A DNA stretch of 64,000 nucleotides from Kiritimatiellia bacterium (GTDB taxonomy: Bacteria; Verrucomicrobiota; Kiritimatiellia; UBA8416; YA12-FULL-48-11): positions 1 through 64,000 of the forward strand of contig JAQUPZ010000004.1 of the NCBI GenBank assembly GCA_028716365.1, given 5' to 3'. The translations under genes and the position numbers were made by a program. Below the pieces are notes generated by a model. That model saw nothing but the letters and a program-made list of their open reading frames with translations. It was not told the DNA's origin and did not search any database. Below, piece by piece: positions 55,331 through 63,731 of the stretch. Every line of letters begins with the position of its first letter. Positions within the stretch are counted from its first letter, which is position 1.

Positions 55331-56365
55331 ATGAGCACTAAGTACAGATTTTCGTTCGGACCGTGGAATATTCATGAAGGCGCAGACCCATTCGGGCCGA
55401 CTGTTCGAAACAGCGTGACATTTGCCAAGAAACTGAAACTTTTCAAGAAATTGGGTTATGATGGTGTCCAGTTTCATGATGATGATGCAGTCCCGGAAAT
55501 GAATAACTTGAGCGTGAAAGCCATAGAAAAAAAAGCAGCGACTGTGAAACGCGCGCTTGATGGAGAAGGTCTGGTTGCCGAATTTGTCGCCCCAAGATTA
55601 TGGGAAGATCCCCGTACCATCGATGGTGGTTATACATCAAACGATCCGGCTTGCCGTGAATATGCAATTCAGAGAAGTCTCCGATGCGTGGATATTGCCA
55701 ATGCGCTTGACACGAAATTGATTGTTCTCTGGCTTGCACGCGAAGGAACGTACCTGCGCGAAGCAAAAGACAGCAAGAAAGCCGTTGATCATCTGGTTAA
55801 AGCAATTGACAGTATGCTCTCCCATGATCCGGCCATCAAGATTGCCATTGAACCGAAACCGAATGAACCTATGGATCAGGCTTACATTCCGACTACTGGC
55901 CATGCAATCGCTCTTGGACACCTCTGTATTGATCCTGCGCGTGTAGGCGTAAACATCGAAAGCGCGCATGCCATTTTGGCCGGACTTGACCCTTCCGATG
56001 AAATGGGGTTTGCACTTGCTCACCGCAAACTGTTTTCTGTTCACCTGAACGATCAGAACGGTCTTAAATTTGACGAAGACAGGAGTTTCGGAAGTATTGA
56101 TTTACGGAGAGCATTCAATCAGGTGCGTATTCTTGACAAGTACAACTATTGTCAGAATGGTGAGTTTGTCGGACTGGACGTCAAGGCAATGCGGACCCAG
56201 AAACAACAGGTTGCCACGAAACATCTTGCAAACAGCAGGACCATCTTCCTCAGGTTGGTGGATGTAGTCCGCAGTATGAATCAGAAAAAGATTGAGAAAC
56301 TGGTGGCCGTGAGAGATTATGAAGAAATTGATCTCTTGATTCTTAACGCGCTTATGCGACGGTAA
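55331..56365 (+). CDS. Xylose isomerase-like sugar isomerase
   Basis: The 344-residue cytoplasmic protein is a TIM-barrel metal-dependent isomerase close to class I xylose isomerases. FSFGPWNIHEGADPFGP and VQFHDDDAVP (catalytic His and Asp), IEPKPNEP (metal Glu), and VHLNDQNGLKFDEDRSFGS match that family. The usual WGGREG segment reads VLWLAREG, and the NPEVGHE motif reads NIESAHA, so the substrate may differ from xylose. AGGAGG precedes the ATG. It is the first gene of an operon with a PfkB kinase and two dehydrogenases, and no xylulokinase of the FGGY type is seen. The symbol xylA is therefore withheld. Confidence 0.82.
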   Translation: MSTKYRFSFGPWNIHEGADPFGPTVRNSVTFAKKLKLFKKLGYDGVQFHDDDAVPEMNNLSVKAIEKKAATVKRALDGEGLVAEFVAPRLWEDPRTIDGGYTSNDPACREYAIQRSLRCVDIANALDTKLIVLWLAREGTYLREAKDSKKAVDHLVKAIDSMLSHDPAIKIAIEPKPNEPMDQAYIPTTGHAIALGHLCIDPARVGVNIESAHAILAGLDPSDEMGFALAHRKLFSVHLNDQNGLKFDEDRSFGSIDLRRAFNQVRILDKYNYCQNGEFVGLDVKAMRTQKQQVATKHLANSRTIFLRLVDVVRSMNQKKIEKLVAVRDYEEIDLLILNALMRR

Positions 56366-56426
56366 TTGTCGTCGCGTGGTATATTTTGAATAAGTTAAGG
56401 CGCTTTCAAAGTCGAAAGGAGAATTC

Positions 56427-57644
56427 ATGTCTACCGATGTTTTGATTCTCAATACTGCGGTATTGGATTTAAGGAGTCCGGCGTTTGAGTTTGTTGAGAA
56501 GCTGGTCGGGGCCGGCGGTCTGGCCAAGTGTAAGACCCCTGATATGCCGGCTTATACCCAGGAACAGATCAAGGCATGGATTGACAAAGGTTGTGCAACT
56601 GCCGGCGGCCCGGGAAATACGGCTCCGTTAATTGCACGTGCCGGGTTCAATATTGCGGTTGGTGTGAACCTTGGCAAAGGAAATTTCGGCGGGCTCGACA
56701 TCCAGGGGCGTACTTTCCATGACGTGTTGACCGGTACCGGGGTTGATATGTCCGCTGTTTATGTACATCCTTCTTTACCGACAGGTACAACATTTATTTA
56801 TGAAGCGCCAAGTAACGAACGTGGTGGCATTGCGTATTTTCCGAATGCCAATGATGACTTTGATTTTGAATATTTCAAAGGTCATGTAAAAAGGCTCAAG
56901 CCCCGTGTTGTTTACTACATGTATTCCGGCCTTTCGGAACGTGGCGATGCCAATGGAGGCAAGGACCTGGCTGATTTTGTGTCCTGGTGCCGGCAACAGG
57001 GCTGTATTGTGATTGTGGACAGTCATACCCTGACTGGGAACCCCAAGGAATTAATCGACAATAACAAACCTTTGGCTGCATATAACCTGTTGTTGCCGTT
57101 GCTGGGGAATCTGGACATATTTTTCACCTCGGATGATGAATCCAGAATGATTCAGAACACGCTGGACCCGGAATATCGTAAACGTAAACATGGCGACAAA
57201 GACAATGGACGTTGTTTCCTGGATTTTGTTACTGCAAAGTTTACGGGGAAGGGTGAAGGCCGGGCACGTTTGTTCGGTGTCACAGTCTCAAATGGTGCTT
57301 ACGCAAGGTTCGTAAGCCCTGATAACCGCATACAGGAAACTATTTTTTGTCCATCGCGATTCATGGCTGGCGAAGTGGTTGATCTTGTGGGAGCGGGGGA
57401 CTCATTCCGTGCAGGATTGATAGCCTACATAGTCAAACAGCGCGAATCGTTCGTGAATGGTAAATTGAACGTGGAAGAAGCCGTCCAGATGGGCAACCTT
57501 GTGGCGTCAATCTACATCAAGTCGCCGCTTTGTGATCGTTACAGTAATATTTCAGACTTCGATGCCTTGCTGAAAATTGTCCGCAGTGGTAAAAAATATG
57601 CGGATTTCAAGGCGCTTCTTGGCGCGCTGGGTACAAAATCATGA
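56427..57644 (+). CDS. PfkB-family carbohydrate kinase
   Basis: The 405-residue protein is longer than a typical ribokinase. It has the N-terminal GGPGNTAPLIARAGF sugar-binding segment and the C-terminal DLVGAGDSFRAGL anion-hole and catalytic Asp motif. The central part (VVYYMYSGLSERGDANGG, about 160-180) is unusual for the fold. It probably phosphorylates the ketose made by the isomerase encoded directly upstream. AAAGGAG lies before the ATG. The stop overlaps the next gene's start by 4 bases. Confidence 0.82.
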   Translation: MSTDVLILNTAVLDLRSPAFEFVEKLVGAGGLAKCKTPDMPAYTQEQIKAWIDKGCATAGGPGNTAPLIARAGFNIAVGVNLGKGNFGGLDIQGRTFHDVLTGTGVDMSAVYVHPSLPTGTTFIYEAPSNERGGIAYFPNANDDFDFEYFKGHVKRLKPRVVYYMYSGLSERGDANGGKDLADFVSWCRQQGCIVIVDSHTLTGNPKELIDNNKPLAAYNLLLPLLGNLDIFFTSDDESRMIQNTLDPEYRKRKHGDKDNGRCFLDFVTAKFTGKGEGRARLFGVTVSNGAYARFVSPDNRIQETIFCPSRFMAGEVVDLVGAGDSFRAGLIAYIVKQRESFVNGKLNVEEAVQMGNLVASIYIKSPLCDRYSNISDFDALLKIVRSGKKYADFKALLGALGTKS

Positions 57645-58924
57645 GTATTCTCAGTAATTACCGAAACGCAGTCGAAATACCGGTACCATCCAACATGCAG
57701 GCGGTTGTTCTTGCTGGACGGGGGTTCGAGAACCTTGCAGTAAAAGAGGTTCCTGTTCCGGATGTAAGATCAAACCAGATTCTCGCGAGGGTCGATGCCG
57801 CCGGTGTGTGTACAAGTATCATTAAACTGGTTGCTCAAGGTGAAGATCATCCTTATATCAACGGCTGGGACATGGCGTCCTGGCCTGTCATACTGGGTGA
57901 TGAAGGGTCTGTGACCCTCGTGAAAATCGGGGAAAACTTGAAAGCAAAGTACCGTTGCGGACAGCGATTTGCCGTCCAACCGGCGGTCAATGCTGATCCG
58001 ATTTGCAACCGGGAGCGATACAGGGACAACGCCGCCGGCATGCATAAATGTGCGGTGGGGCATACTTTGCCAGGGCATCTGGCCCAATACATGTTGATCC
58101 AGGAAGAGGTACTCAAGGGTAATTGCCTTCTCCCGCTTCCTGATGATGGCATGCCGTATTTTGCAGTTTCAATGTCCGAGCCTGTGAGTTGTATTTTTTC
58201 AGCACAGGAGCGGAATTATCATCTTATCAAAGACGGGCCCTTTTCATCCCGAAAGCCTGTGCTGGGTATGTTGCATGGCGGAGTTACCGTTGTTATCGGA
58301 GCGGGGGCAATGGGGCGCATTCATGTCGAACTTGCCTTGCGCGCTGTTCCTTCGGTCATTGTGGTTGCCGACCTGCAGCAGGAACGTCTGGACAGGACGG
58401 TAAAAACCCTGGGACCGAAGGCTCAGGCCAAAGGAGTGAAACTTGTCTGTGTAACGCCGGATAAACTTCATAATACCGTTCGCATTGTTTCAAATGGAAA
58501 AGGCGCCGATGATGTCATCCTTGCAGTTGGTATCCGGCCTGTACAACAGGATGCACTTCAGTTGCTGGGCCATGGTGGAGTCGCCAACCTGTTCGGTGGC
58601 CTGCCTAAAGGACAACACATGCTCGAACTTGATGCCCTTGCAGTACATTACCGGGAAATTAAAGTGGTCGGTTCCAGCGGAGGAGATCCAAGTGACATGG
58701 TTGCCAGCCTGAATGCAATAGCAAGCGGAGTTCTTGATGCCGGTTCCTACGTTGCTGCAGTTGGTTCGCTGGATAATGCCATCAAGGTGCTTAATATGAT
58801 CAAAGAAGGAAAAATGGACGGCAAGGCGATCCTGTATCCGCATATTAAATCCATGCCATTACAACCTGTCGAATACTGGTCATCTAAAATGGAAGATAAC
58901 TTATTGAATGAACACTTGGAGTGA
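57641..58924 (+). CDS. Medium-chain (zinc-type) dehydrogenase
   Basis: This 427-residue protein is of the MDR/alcohol dehydrogenase superfamily. The catalytic-zinc Cys is in DAAGVCTS, and the GHE motif reads GDEGS. The nucleotide-binding start is VVIGAGAMGRIHVELALR, and SEPVSCIF matches the Glu-Pro segment of polyol dehydrogenases. The structural-zinc four-Cys lobe is not seen. The substrate is probably a sugar alcohol or its phosphate, as for sorbitol-dehydrogenase relatives. Its start overlaps the kinase stop by 4 bases (ATGA), so the genes are translationally coupled. Confidence 0.85.
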   Translation: MSILSNYRNAVEIPVPSNMQAVVLAGRGFENLAVKEVPVPDVRSNQILARVDAAGVCTSIIKLVAQGEDHPYINGWDMASWPVILGDEGSVTLVKIGENLKAKYRCGQRFAVQPAVNADPICNRERYRDNAAGMHKCAVGHTLPGHLAQYMLIQEEVLKGNCLLPLPDDGMPYFAVSMSEPVSCIFSAQERNYHLIKDGPFSSRKPVLGMLHGGVTVVIGAGAMGRIHVELALRAVPSVIVVADLQQERLDRTVKTLGPKAQAKGVKLVCVTPDKLHNTVRIVSNGKGADDVILAVGIRPVQQDALQLLGHGGVANLFGGLPKGQHMLELDALAVHYREIKVVGSSGGDPSDMVASLNAIASGVLDAGSYVAAVGSLDNAIKVLNMIKEGKMDGKAILYPHIKSMPLQPVEYWSSKMEDNLLNEHLE

Positions 58925-58975
58925 TGGAGCTTTATTTCCGGCCGGTATTCATATTGGGAAAAACCAGAGGTAATT

Positions 58976-60298
58976 GTGGACCAGGAGATTAATTCAAAGC
59001 ATCAGTCAATGAAAGTAGATCATGTTTTAGTAGGGTTTGGATTCGGACCGATACAGTCCGGCCTTTTTGCCAAGGAAGCCCGCGAGAGCGGCAATTTCTC
59101 CGATATTGCAGTGGCAGAAGTTGATGCATCACTTGTAGAAGTCGTACGCAGGAATGGCGACAAATATGCGGTCAATGTGGCGCATAGCGGCGGTATCGAC
59201 GTTGTAAATGTGGAAGGTGTTAAGCTGCTTAATCCGCGCGATACAGGTGACCGGGCGCGGCTTATGGAATTACTTAGACGTGCTACAGAAATTGTTACGT
59301 CACTTCCTTCAGTTGCCATATATTCAGCGGGCGGGAATAACAGCGTCGCCAGTTTAATTGCAATGGGACTGCAGTCGGCTAAAGCGAAAGGAACTATTGT
59401 TTACACTGCTGAAAATAACAATCATGCCGCTGAAATTCTGGAACAGAACGTGAAAGCAGTGTCGGTATCCGCCGGCTGTGCCCGTCCGATCCAGTATCTC
59501 AATACAGTCATCGGTAAAATGAGCCAGGTAATAACTGACAAGAAACAAAGCAGCCTGGATCTTGTGTCGATCGTTCCGGGATATCCGAGGGCATTTCTTG
59601 TTGAAGAATTTAATCACATTCTGGTTTCGAAGGTGATATTGCCGGGATTTGAGCCTGGCATTACTGTATTTGAACAGAAGGACGATCTTCTGCCGTTTGA
59701 AGAAGTTAAGCTTTTCGGTCACAATGCCATTCATACTTTGCTTGGATTTATAGCAAAAAAGCTGGGCCATACATTAATGTCCGAACTCAATAAGAAGCCT
59801 GAAATCATGGATCTTGCCCGGAACGCATTTATCAACGAAGCGGGCAGGGCGCTGATCGCCAGGTATTCATTACATGGCGATCCATTGTTTACAACTGAGG
59901 GTTTTCGACAATATGCTGATGATCTATTGATGAGAATGACCAATCCTTATCTGGCAGACACGGTGGAAAGAGCGGCACGCGATCCAATACGGAAACTTGG
60001 ATATTCCGACAGGATATTTGGCGCCATCAGGCTTTGCATCGAACATGATATTGTTCCTGCTGACCTTGCTGTTGGGGCTCTAGCCGGGATCCATCTGCTT
60101 CTCGCGGATCGCAACAACTGTGGTTTGCCTGCAGATTTGGATTGTAAGTCCGGAACAAAGCTGACTCCTCGCGATGTGGAGACCGTATTGACCTGCCTGT
60201 GGAAAGATGCACATTTCGAAAAAGACATTATCCAGGTCAGAGATCTTCTTGTGGAGACCCAATCAAGAGCCGGTGCGCTGTTGAAACTTACCACGTGA
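58976..60298 (+). CDS. Mannitol dehydrogenase-family (polyol long-chain) protein
   Basis: The 440-residue product starts at a GTG with AGAGG upstream; an ATG at 59009 has no ribosome binding site. It has an N-terminal Rossmann start (DHVLVGFGFGPIQSG) and the C-terminal KLFGHNAIHTLLGFIA segment, the Lys/Asn/His catalytic region of polyol-specific long-chain dehydrogenases such as MtlD. ARDPIRKLGYSDRIFGA supports the same family. It is the last gene of the isomerase-kinase-MDR operon. Two dehydrogenases plus an isomerase and a kinase suggest interconversion of a polyol phosphate and a ketose phosphate; the exact sugar is not evident. Confidence 0.83.
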   Translation: MDQEINSKHQSMKVDHVLVGFGFGPIQSGLFAKEARESGNFSDIAVAEVDASLVEVVRRNGDKYAVNVAHSGGIDVVNVEGVKLLNPRDTGDRARLMELLRRATEIVTSLPSVAIYSAGGNNSVASLIAMGLQSAKAKGTIVYTAENNNHAAEILEQNVKAVSVSAGCARPIQYLNTVIGKMSQVITDKKQSSLDLVSIVPGYPRAFLVEEFNHILVSKVILPGFEPGITVFEQKDDLLPFEEVKLFGHNAIHTLLGFIAKKLGHTLMSELNKKPEIMDLARNAFINEAGRALIARYSLHGDPLFTTEGFRQYADDLLMRMTNPYLADTVERAARDPIRKLGYSDRIFGAIRLCIEHDIVPADLAVGALAGIHLLLADRNNCGLPADLDCKSGTKLTPRDVETVLTCLWKDAHFEKDIIQVRDLLVETQSRAGALLKLTT

Positions 60299-60372
60299 TT
60301 ACGGATGAGTCATTCATCCAGCACTTTGCGCACTCATTACCTGTTTTGTTTATCCGTCTTCGCAGAAGACCC

Positions 60373-60498
60373 CGGACTTGGAGTCCGTGGGATGAATGCC
60401 CCGACCTCCTGGAGAGTCGGGACTACGCCGGATTCCACGAAGAAACTGCGGGCTTCAGCCGTCGCTTGAGAAGTTATGGCGGACGCGTTAGCCCGCAG
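60373..60498. repeat. Array of three hairpins between convergent genes
   Basis: Three stems lie in a row: CGGACT/AGTCCG (60373-60387); CCCGAC/GTCGGG enclosing CTCC/GGAG (60400-60421); and CTGCGGGCT (60446-60454) paired with AGCCCGCAG (60490-60498). The last contains GCGTTAGC (60485-60492), shared with the palindrome at 34900. The gap (60299-60516) separates two convergent genes, so a terminator or REP-like role is likely. No coding sequence was found in it. Confidence 0.6.
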
Positions 60499-60516
60499 AG
60501 CTTCATTGTATAATGA

Positions 60517-63516
60517 CTATCGACGTAACGGAGTGTTTCCGTAACTAATAATCGTCACATTTGCACGTGGACGTGTGACTGATTCGTCGCATCTGAAGGT
60601 GATTTCATTTTCTCCCGATGAAAGACGGGGAATTTCTCCTTCCGGTTTTACCTGCTGAATCAATTCTCGTTTTGGTCCAAACAACTTGCAGTCATTCTGG
60701 CTGTTGAATTCCAGGTAACAGCCGCTTTCAATTTCCACCGGAAATACAATCGTCCTGCCAAGGATTGTAATCGCTGGTTTCGATATCTTTTGCTTGATAA
60801 GCGGCAATGCCTTGATGGGACTCAAGTAACACGTGACTTTCTGACCAACTGGTACATGGTTATACCAGAGATGGAACCATTCGACATTTTTGAATCCCAG
60901 CTTTTCGCGGTACTGTGAATAGATGCAGCGACCATAAGGCCACGAAAAGTCTTCAAACCGTTCGGATTCCGGTTCAATGAACTCGAAATAACGCCATCCT
61001 TTGAAATTCACTACAACGTAATGATCTGCATGAGCTTCGAATGGTTTTGGGGCACCAAGCTGGAAGTTCATCACCTCGCCATTGCCATCCCCGTATATCC
61101 AGACACCCATTCCCTGTACTTTGCTGAGATCCAGGGGTTTTACAAAGGTTTTACCTATTCGCAGCCAGGATCCCTGTTGAGGCCTGTATATCCTTTCAGC
61201 ATGGTCGAACAGAGAGTATTTATCATCCGGTGACGAAGTGTATACGAGTTTTGATGAACCTGAATTCTTAGCTGTCCAACATCCGCTGACTGTGCCTATC
61301 TTGACTTGTTCTGACGACGGTTTGATATCACCGGTCAAGCTGGGAGCCGCAGCCTGGTATGAATAGATTTTTCCGCTATTCAATATGATTTCCGTGGGGT
61401 TGCGTTCGTTAAACTCGTCCGGTTGCTGGAAATCTGCGAGTGTAACATTCTCCGCGGCATCATATGGACCAGCGGCCATCAGTGCCTGAATACGGAGTTT
61501 GAGAGGCTGGCTGCCGAACTTGTTGACGCAACGCCAGACGTTTGTCACTCCATCGATAGCTTCTACTTTGTGCCGTTTATACTGTCGTGGGTGGAATTCC
61601 CATTCGCCATCCGCAGCCTTCTTCAGCGTGAACTCAGCGCCGGGTTCACGGAGCTGCTTCTTGACTGTTTCCGGAAAATATTTCTCTTTTCGCAGAGTTT
61701 CGTATGTCTTGATGAGCGGTGCAACCTGGTGCAGCCAGGGTTCCTTTGCATACATGTCAGGCGAGACAACCTGGAGTGAATAACTGGAGTCTGTGCCGAG
61801 TCCTTTACACCACATGTATTCGACGTCGTCGTCAAAAGTAACATCGTGTGTTGCATCGACCCATGCCAGAACCCTGGACCATCCAAGATGCCGCGGCATG
61901 AAAATGCGACGGCATCCTTCGTTTGAATAGCAGTGGATATCAATAAACTTTTTGTGGGCGCGGACTGCGTGGTCCCATGCCTGCAGGCGGGACCGTACAA
62001 ACCACAGATGATGATGAAATGTCGCCATTTCCATCATGGTAGGCCTGCTGAAGCGCTTAAATACTTCAAAGGCAAACTTGGTCCCGTAATGCCAGCGATT
62101 TTCTTCACCACCGATTACGTGCGCTCCATCGAGCCCGTCAAGGTATGTAAAGTCGAACCCGCATTCGTTGATGACCGTTGCAATCCTGTTTGCCACTTCG
62201 CCGAACAGCGTCGAATCGCCATCAGGGAGGAAACAACCCCAGCACTCCTTAAGATGGTGAACTTTTGCCCCTTTTGCGTGTGCCGCAGGCGTGGTTCCGC
62301 AGGCGCCGCGTTTACATCCGCTCACACCGTAGGGTTCTGTATCATTGACAAGGGTGTATACAATCAATTCATCGTCGATCTGCAGGGTCATGCTGCGGCG
62401 GATAAAATAGGTAATATACTTGGGCAGATCTTTTGTAGGCTCGTCCAGTCGCAGGATTGTGTCACCGGCACCGACTGCGTTTGTGAGAGTGTAACTACGT
62501 TCCTTTGCCAGTCGTGGATCAGGCACAGGAGTGACCCAGGCACAACGCTTGTCGATCGAGAAGGACATTGTGTGCAGTCCGGCGAGGATACCTGCAGCAT
62601 GCAGTTTATCGATCACGGCCTTCACGCCACGACGGCCATCGGGATAGTGTTTTGGGAAAGGTTCATAGTCTCCGTAGTTCAAGGATCCGCAGAAATCGAT
62701 CTGGGTAAAACCAAGTACTTTGCAAAGTTCGATCCATGAATCTACCGTTTTCTCTGTAGGTACGCCGAACAGGTAACTGCCGTAGGGCCGGTCGCTGTCC
62801 ATTGCCCACGGACCACCGAGTGACGAATGCGGCATGCCAGGTGCAGCGCTAACCATCGCTTTCAGTGCCTCGCGCATCTCGCTGTAAGGGCAGGTGACCA
62901 GTCCCGCCTGGGCACCGACGAGACCGAATCGACGGTAACATGCAGCCCATAAATGTTGTTGTGGGCCGGGAAGTTCCTCGACATTGGTTTGAAGATTCAG
63001 CGCCAGTGTACCGGCTGAAAAGGGCTCGTCAGCCGTCACAAGGAGTTTTGTAGGCAGGTTGATAAACGCCAGTTCGTCGGCTTCGCCCGTAACTGATTCG
63101 ATCTGATAAACAAAGTAATGTGATTTGATATCGACCTTGATGACGGCAATGACCCTGGATCTGCCAAACTTGATCGTCAGTTTTCCGTCTGCATACGAGA
63201 CTGCAGTGGCATCGTATGTACGATCGCCCTTTTTAACCTGTGCGCACTTTGATTTCGGGCCACCTGCTATATAATCAATTCCTGTTTGCTTTCCGGTGAA
63301 GTTCAGGTTACGTCCATCACTGCCAATGACATATTTAACGAATTGATTTTCAATTGTAATACCACTGCCCCTGAACGATGGAAGAATAAATCCTCCAACA
63401 GTAACTGCGCTAAAGCTCAGCATGAAATCACGGCGACTGACTCCATTAATGGCGTTGTTGTGACCAGACTGGTTTAATGATTGCAGTTTACTGCTGTTTT
63501 TTCCATGGGTAGGCAT
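60517..63516 (-). CDS. Tat-exported TIM-barrel glycosidase with CBM tail (paralog C)
   Basis: The 999-residue protein has a Tat signal (SRRDFMLSFSAVTVGGF, at about 27-45). A beta domain is followed by the barrel: VLGFTQIDFCGSLNYG, GILAGLHTMS, FTYLDGLDGA (D460) and SRLQAWDH (D515), matching the candidate catalytic acids of the proteins at 21283 and 29287. The insert (IDDELIVYT ... GCKRGACGTTPAAHAKGA) is present. The tail shares GVWIYGDGNGEVMNFQL and the final beta module with the 21283 protein, but there is no LamG domain. It uses Tat export where its paralogs use Sec. Substrate and exact family are unknown. A divergent 215-base region separates it from the last gene. Confidence 0.73.
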   Translation of the reverse strand: MPTHGKNSSKLQSLNQSGHNNAINGVSRRDFMLSFSAVTVGGFILPSFRGSGITIENQFVKYVIGSDGRNLNFTGKQTGIDYIAGGPKSKCAQVKKGDRTYDATAVSYADGKLTIKFGRSRVIAVIKVDIKSHYFVYQIESVTGEADELAFINLPTKLLVTADEPFSAGTLALNLQTNVEELPGPQQHLWAACYRRFGLVGAQAGLVTCPYSEMREALKAMVSAAPGMPHSSLGGPWAMDSDRPYGSYLFGVPTEKTVDSWIELCKVLGFTQIDFCGSLNYGDYEPFPKHYPDGRRGVKAVIDKLHAAGILAGLHTMSFSIDKRCAWVTPVPDPRLAKERSYTLTNAVGAGDTILRLDEPTKDLPKYITYFIRRSMTLQIDDELIVYTLVNDTEPYGVSGCKRGACGTTPAAHAKGAKVHHLKECWGCFLPDGDSTLFGEVANRIATVINECGFDFTYLDGLDGAHVIGGEENRWHYGTKFAFEVFKRFSRPTMMEMATFHHHLWFVRSRLQAWDHAVRAHKKFIDIHCYSNEGCRRIFMPRHLGWSRVLAWVDATHDVTFDDDVEYMWCKGLGTDSSYSLQVVSPDMYAKEPWLHQVAPLIKTYETLRKEKYFPETVKKQLREPGAEFTLKKAADGEWEFHPRQYKRHKVEAIDGVTNVWRCVNKFGSQPLKLRIQALMAAGPYDAAENVTLADFQQPDEFNERNPTEIILNSGKIYSYQAAAPSLTGDIKPSSEQVKIGTVSGCWTAKNSGSSKLVYTSSPDDKYSLFDHAERIYRPQQGSWLRIGKTFVKPLDLSKVQGMGVWIYGDGNGEVMNFQLGAPKPFEAHADHYVVVNFKGWRYFEFIEPESERFEDFSWPYGRCIYSQYREKLGFKNVEWFHLWYNHVPVGQKVTCYLSPIKALPLIKQKISKPAITILGRTIVFPVEIESGCYLEFNSQNDCKLFGPKRELIQQVKPEGEIPRLSSGENEITFRCDESVTRPRANVTIISYGNTPLRR

Positions 63517-63568
63517 GACGATGTTCCTCCATATAATTTAATAAAGCTATAATGATTAATTCTGTAAA

Positions 63569-63697
63569 TTGTTCAAGAAACAAAATCATGTTTCGGATGG
63601 TTAAAAGGTTGTTGACGCTGATATGATTTTTGTGTCATATAAACGAATTACGAAAAACGATTGAGGCTATGCTTGTAGTCCATAAATTCTTCAAGTA
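63569..63697. promoter_or_regulatory. Two TTCTTCAAGAA-like sites in the divergent region
   Basis: TTGTTCAAGAA (63569-63579) and TTCTTCAAGTA (63687-63697) resemble the perfect palindrome at 36620. Between them ATATGA (63621-63626) and TCATAT (63635-63640) form another inverted repeat. The region serves both the barrel glycosidase (minus) and the oxidoreductase (plus), so a shared operator is plausible but unproven. Confidence 0.3.
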
Positions 63698-63731
63698 AGA
63701 GCGTAGCGGAATTACACACAGGGAGATCGCT

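Noticed and set aside
61933..62739. 268-codon frame on the plus strand
   Set aside because: It is antisense to the barrel glycosidase, whose homology with two paralogs in the window confirms the minus-strand reading.
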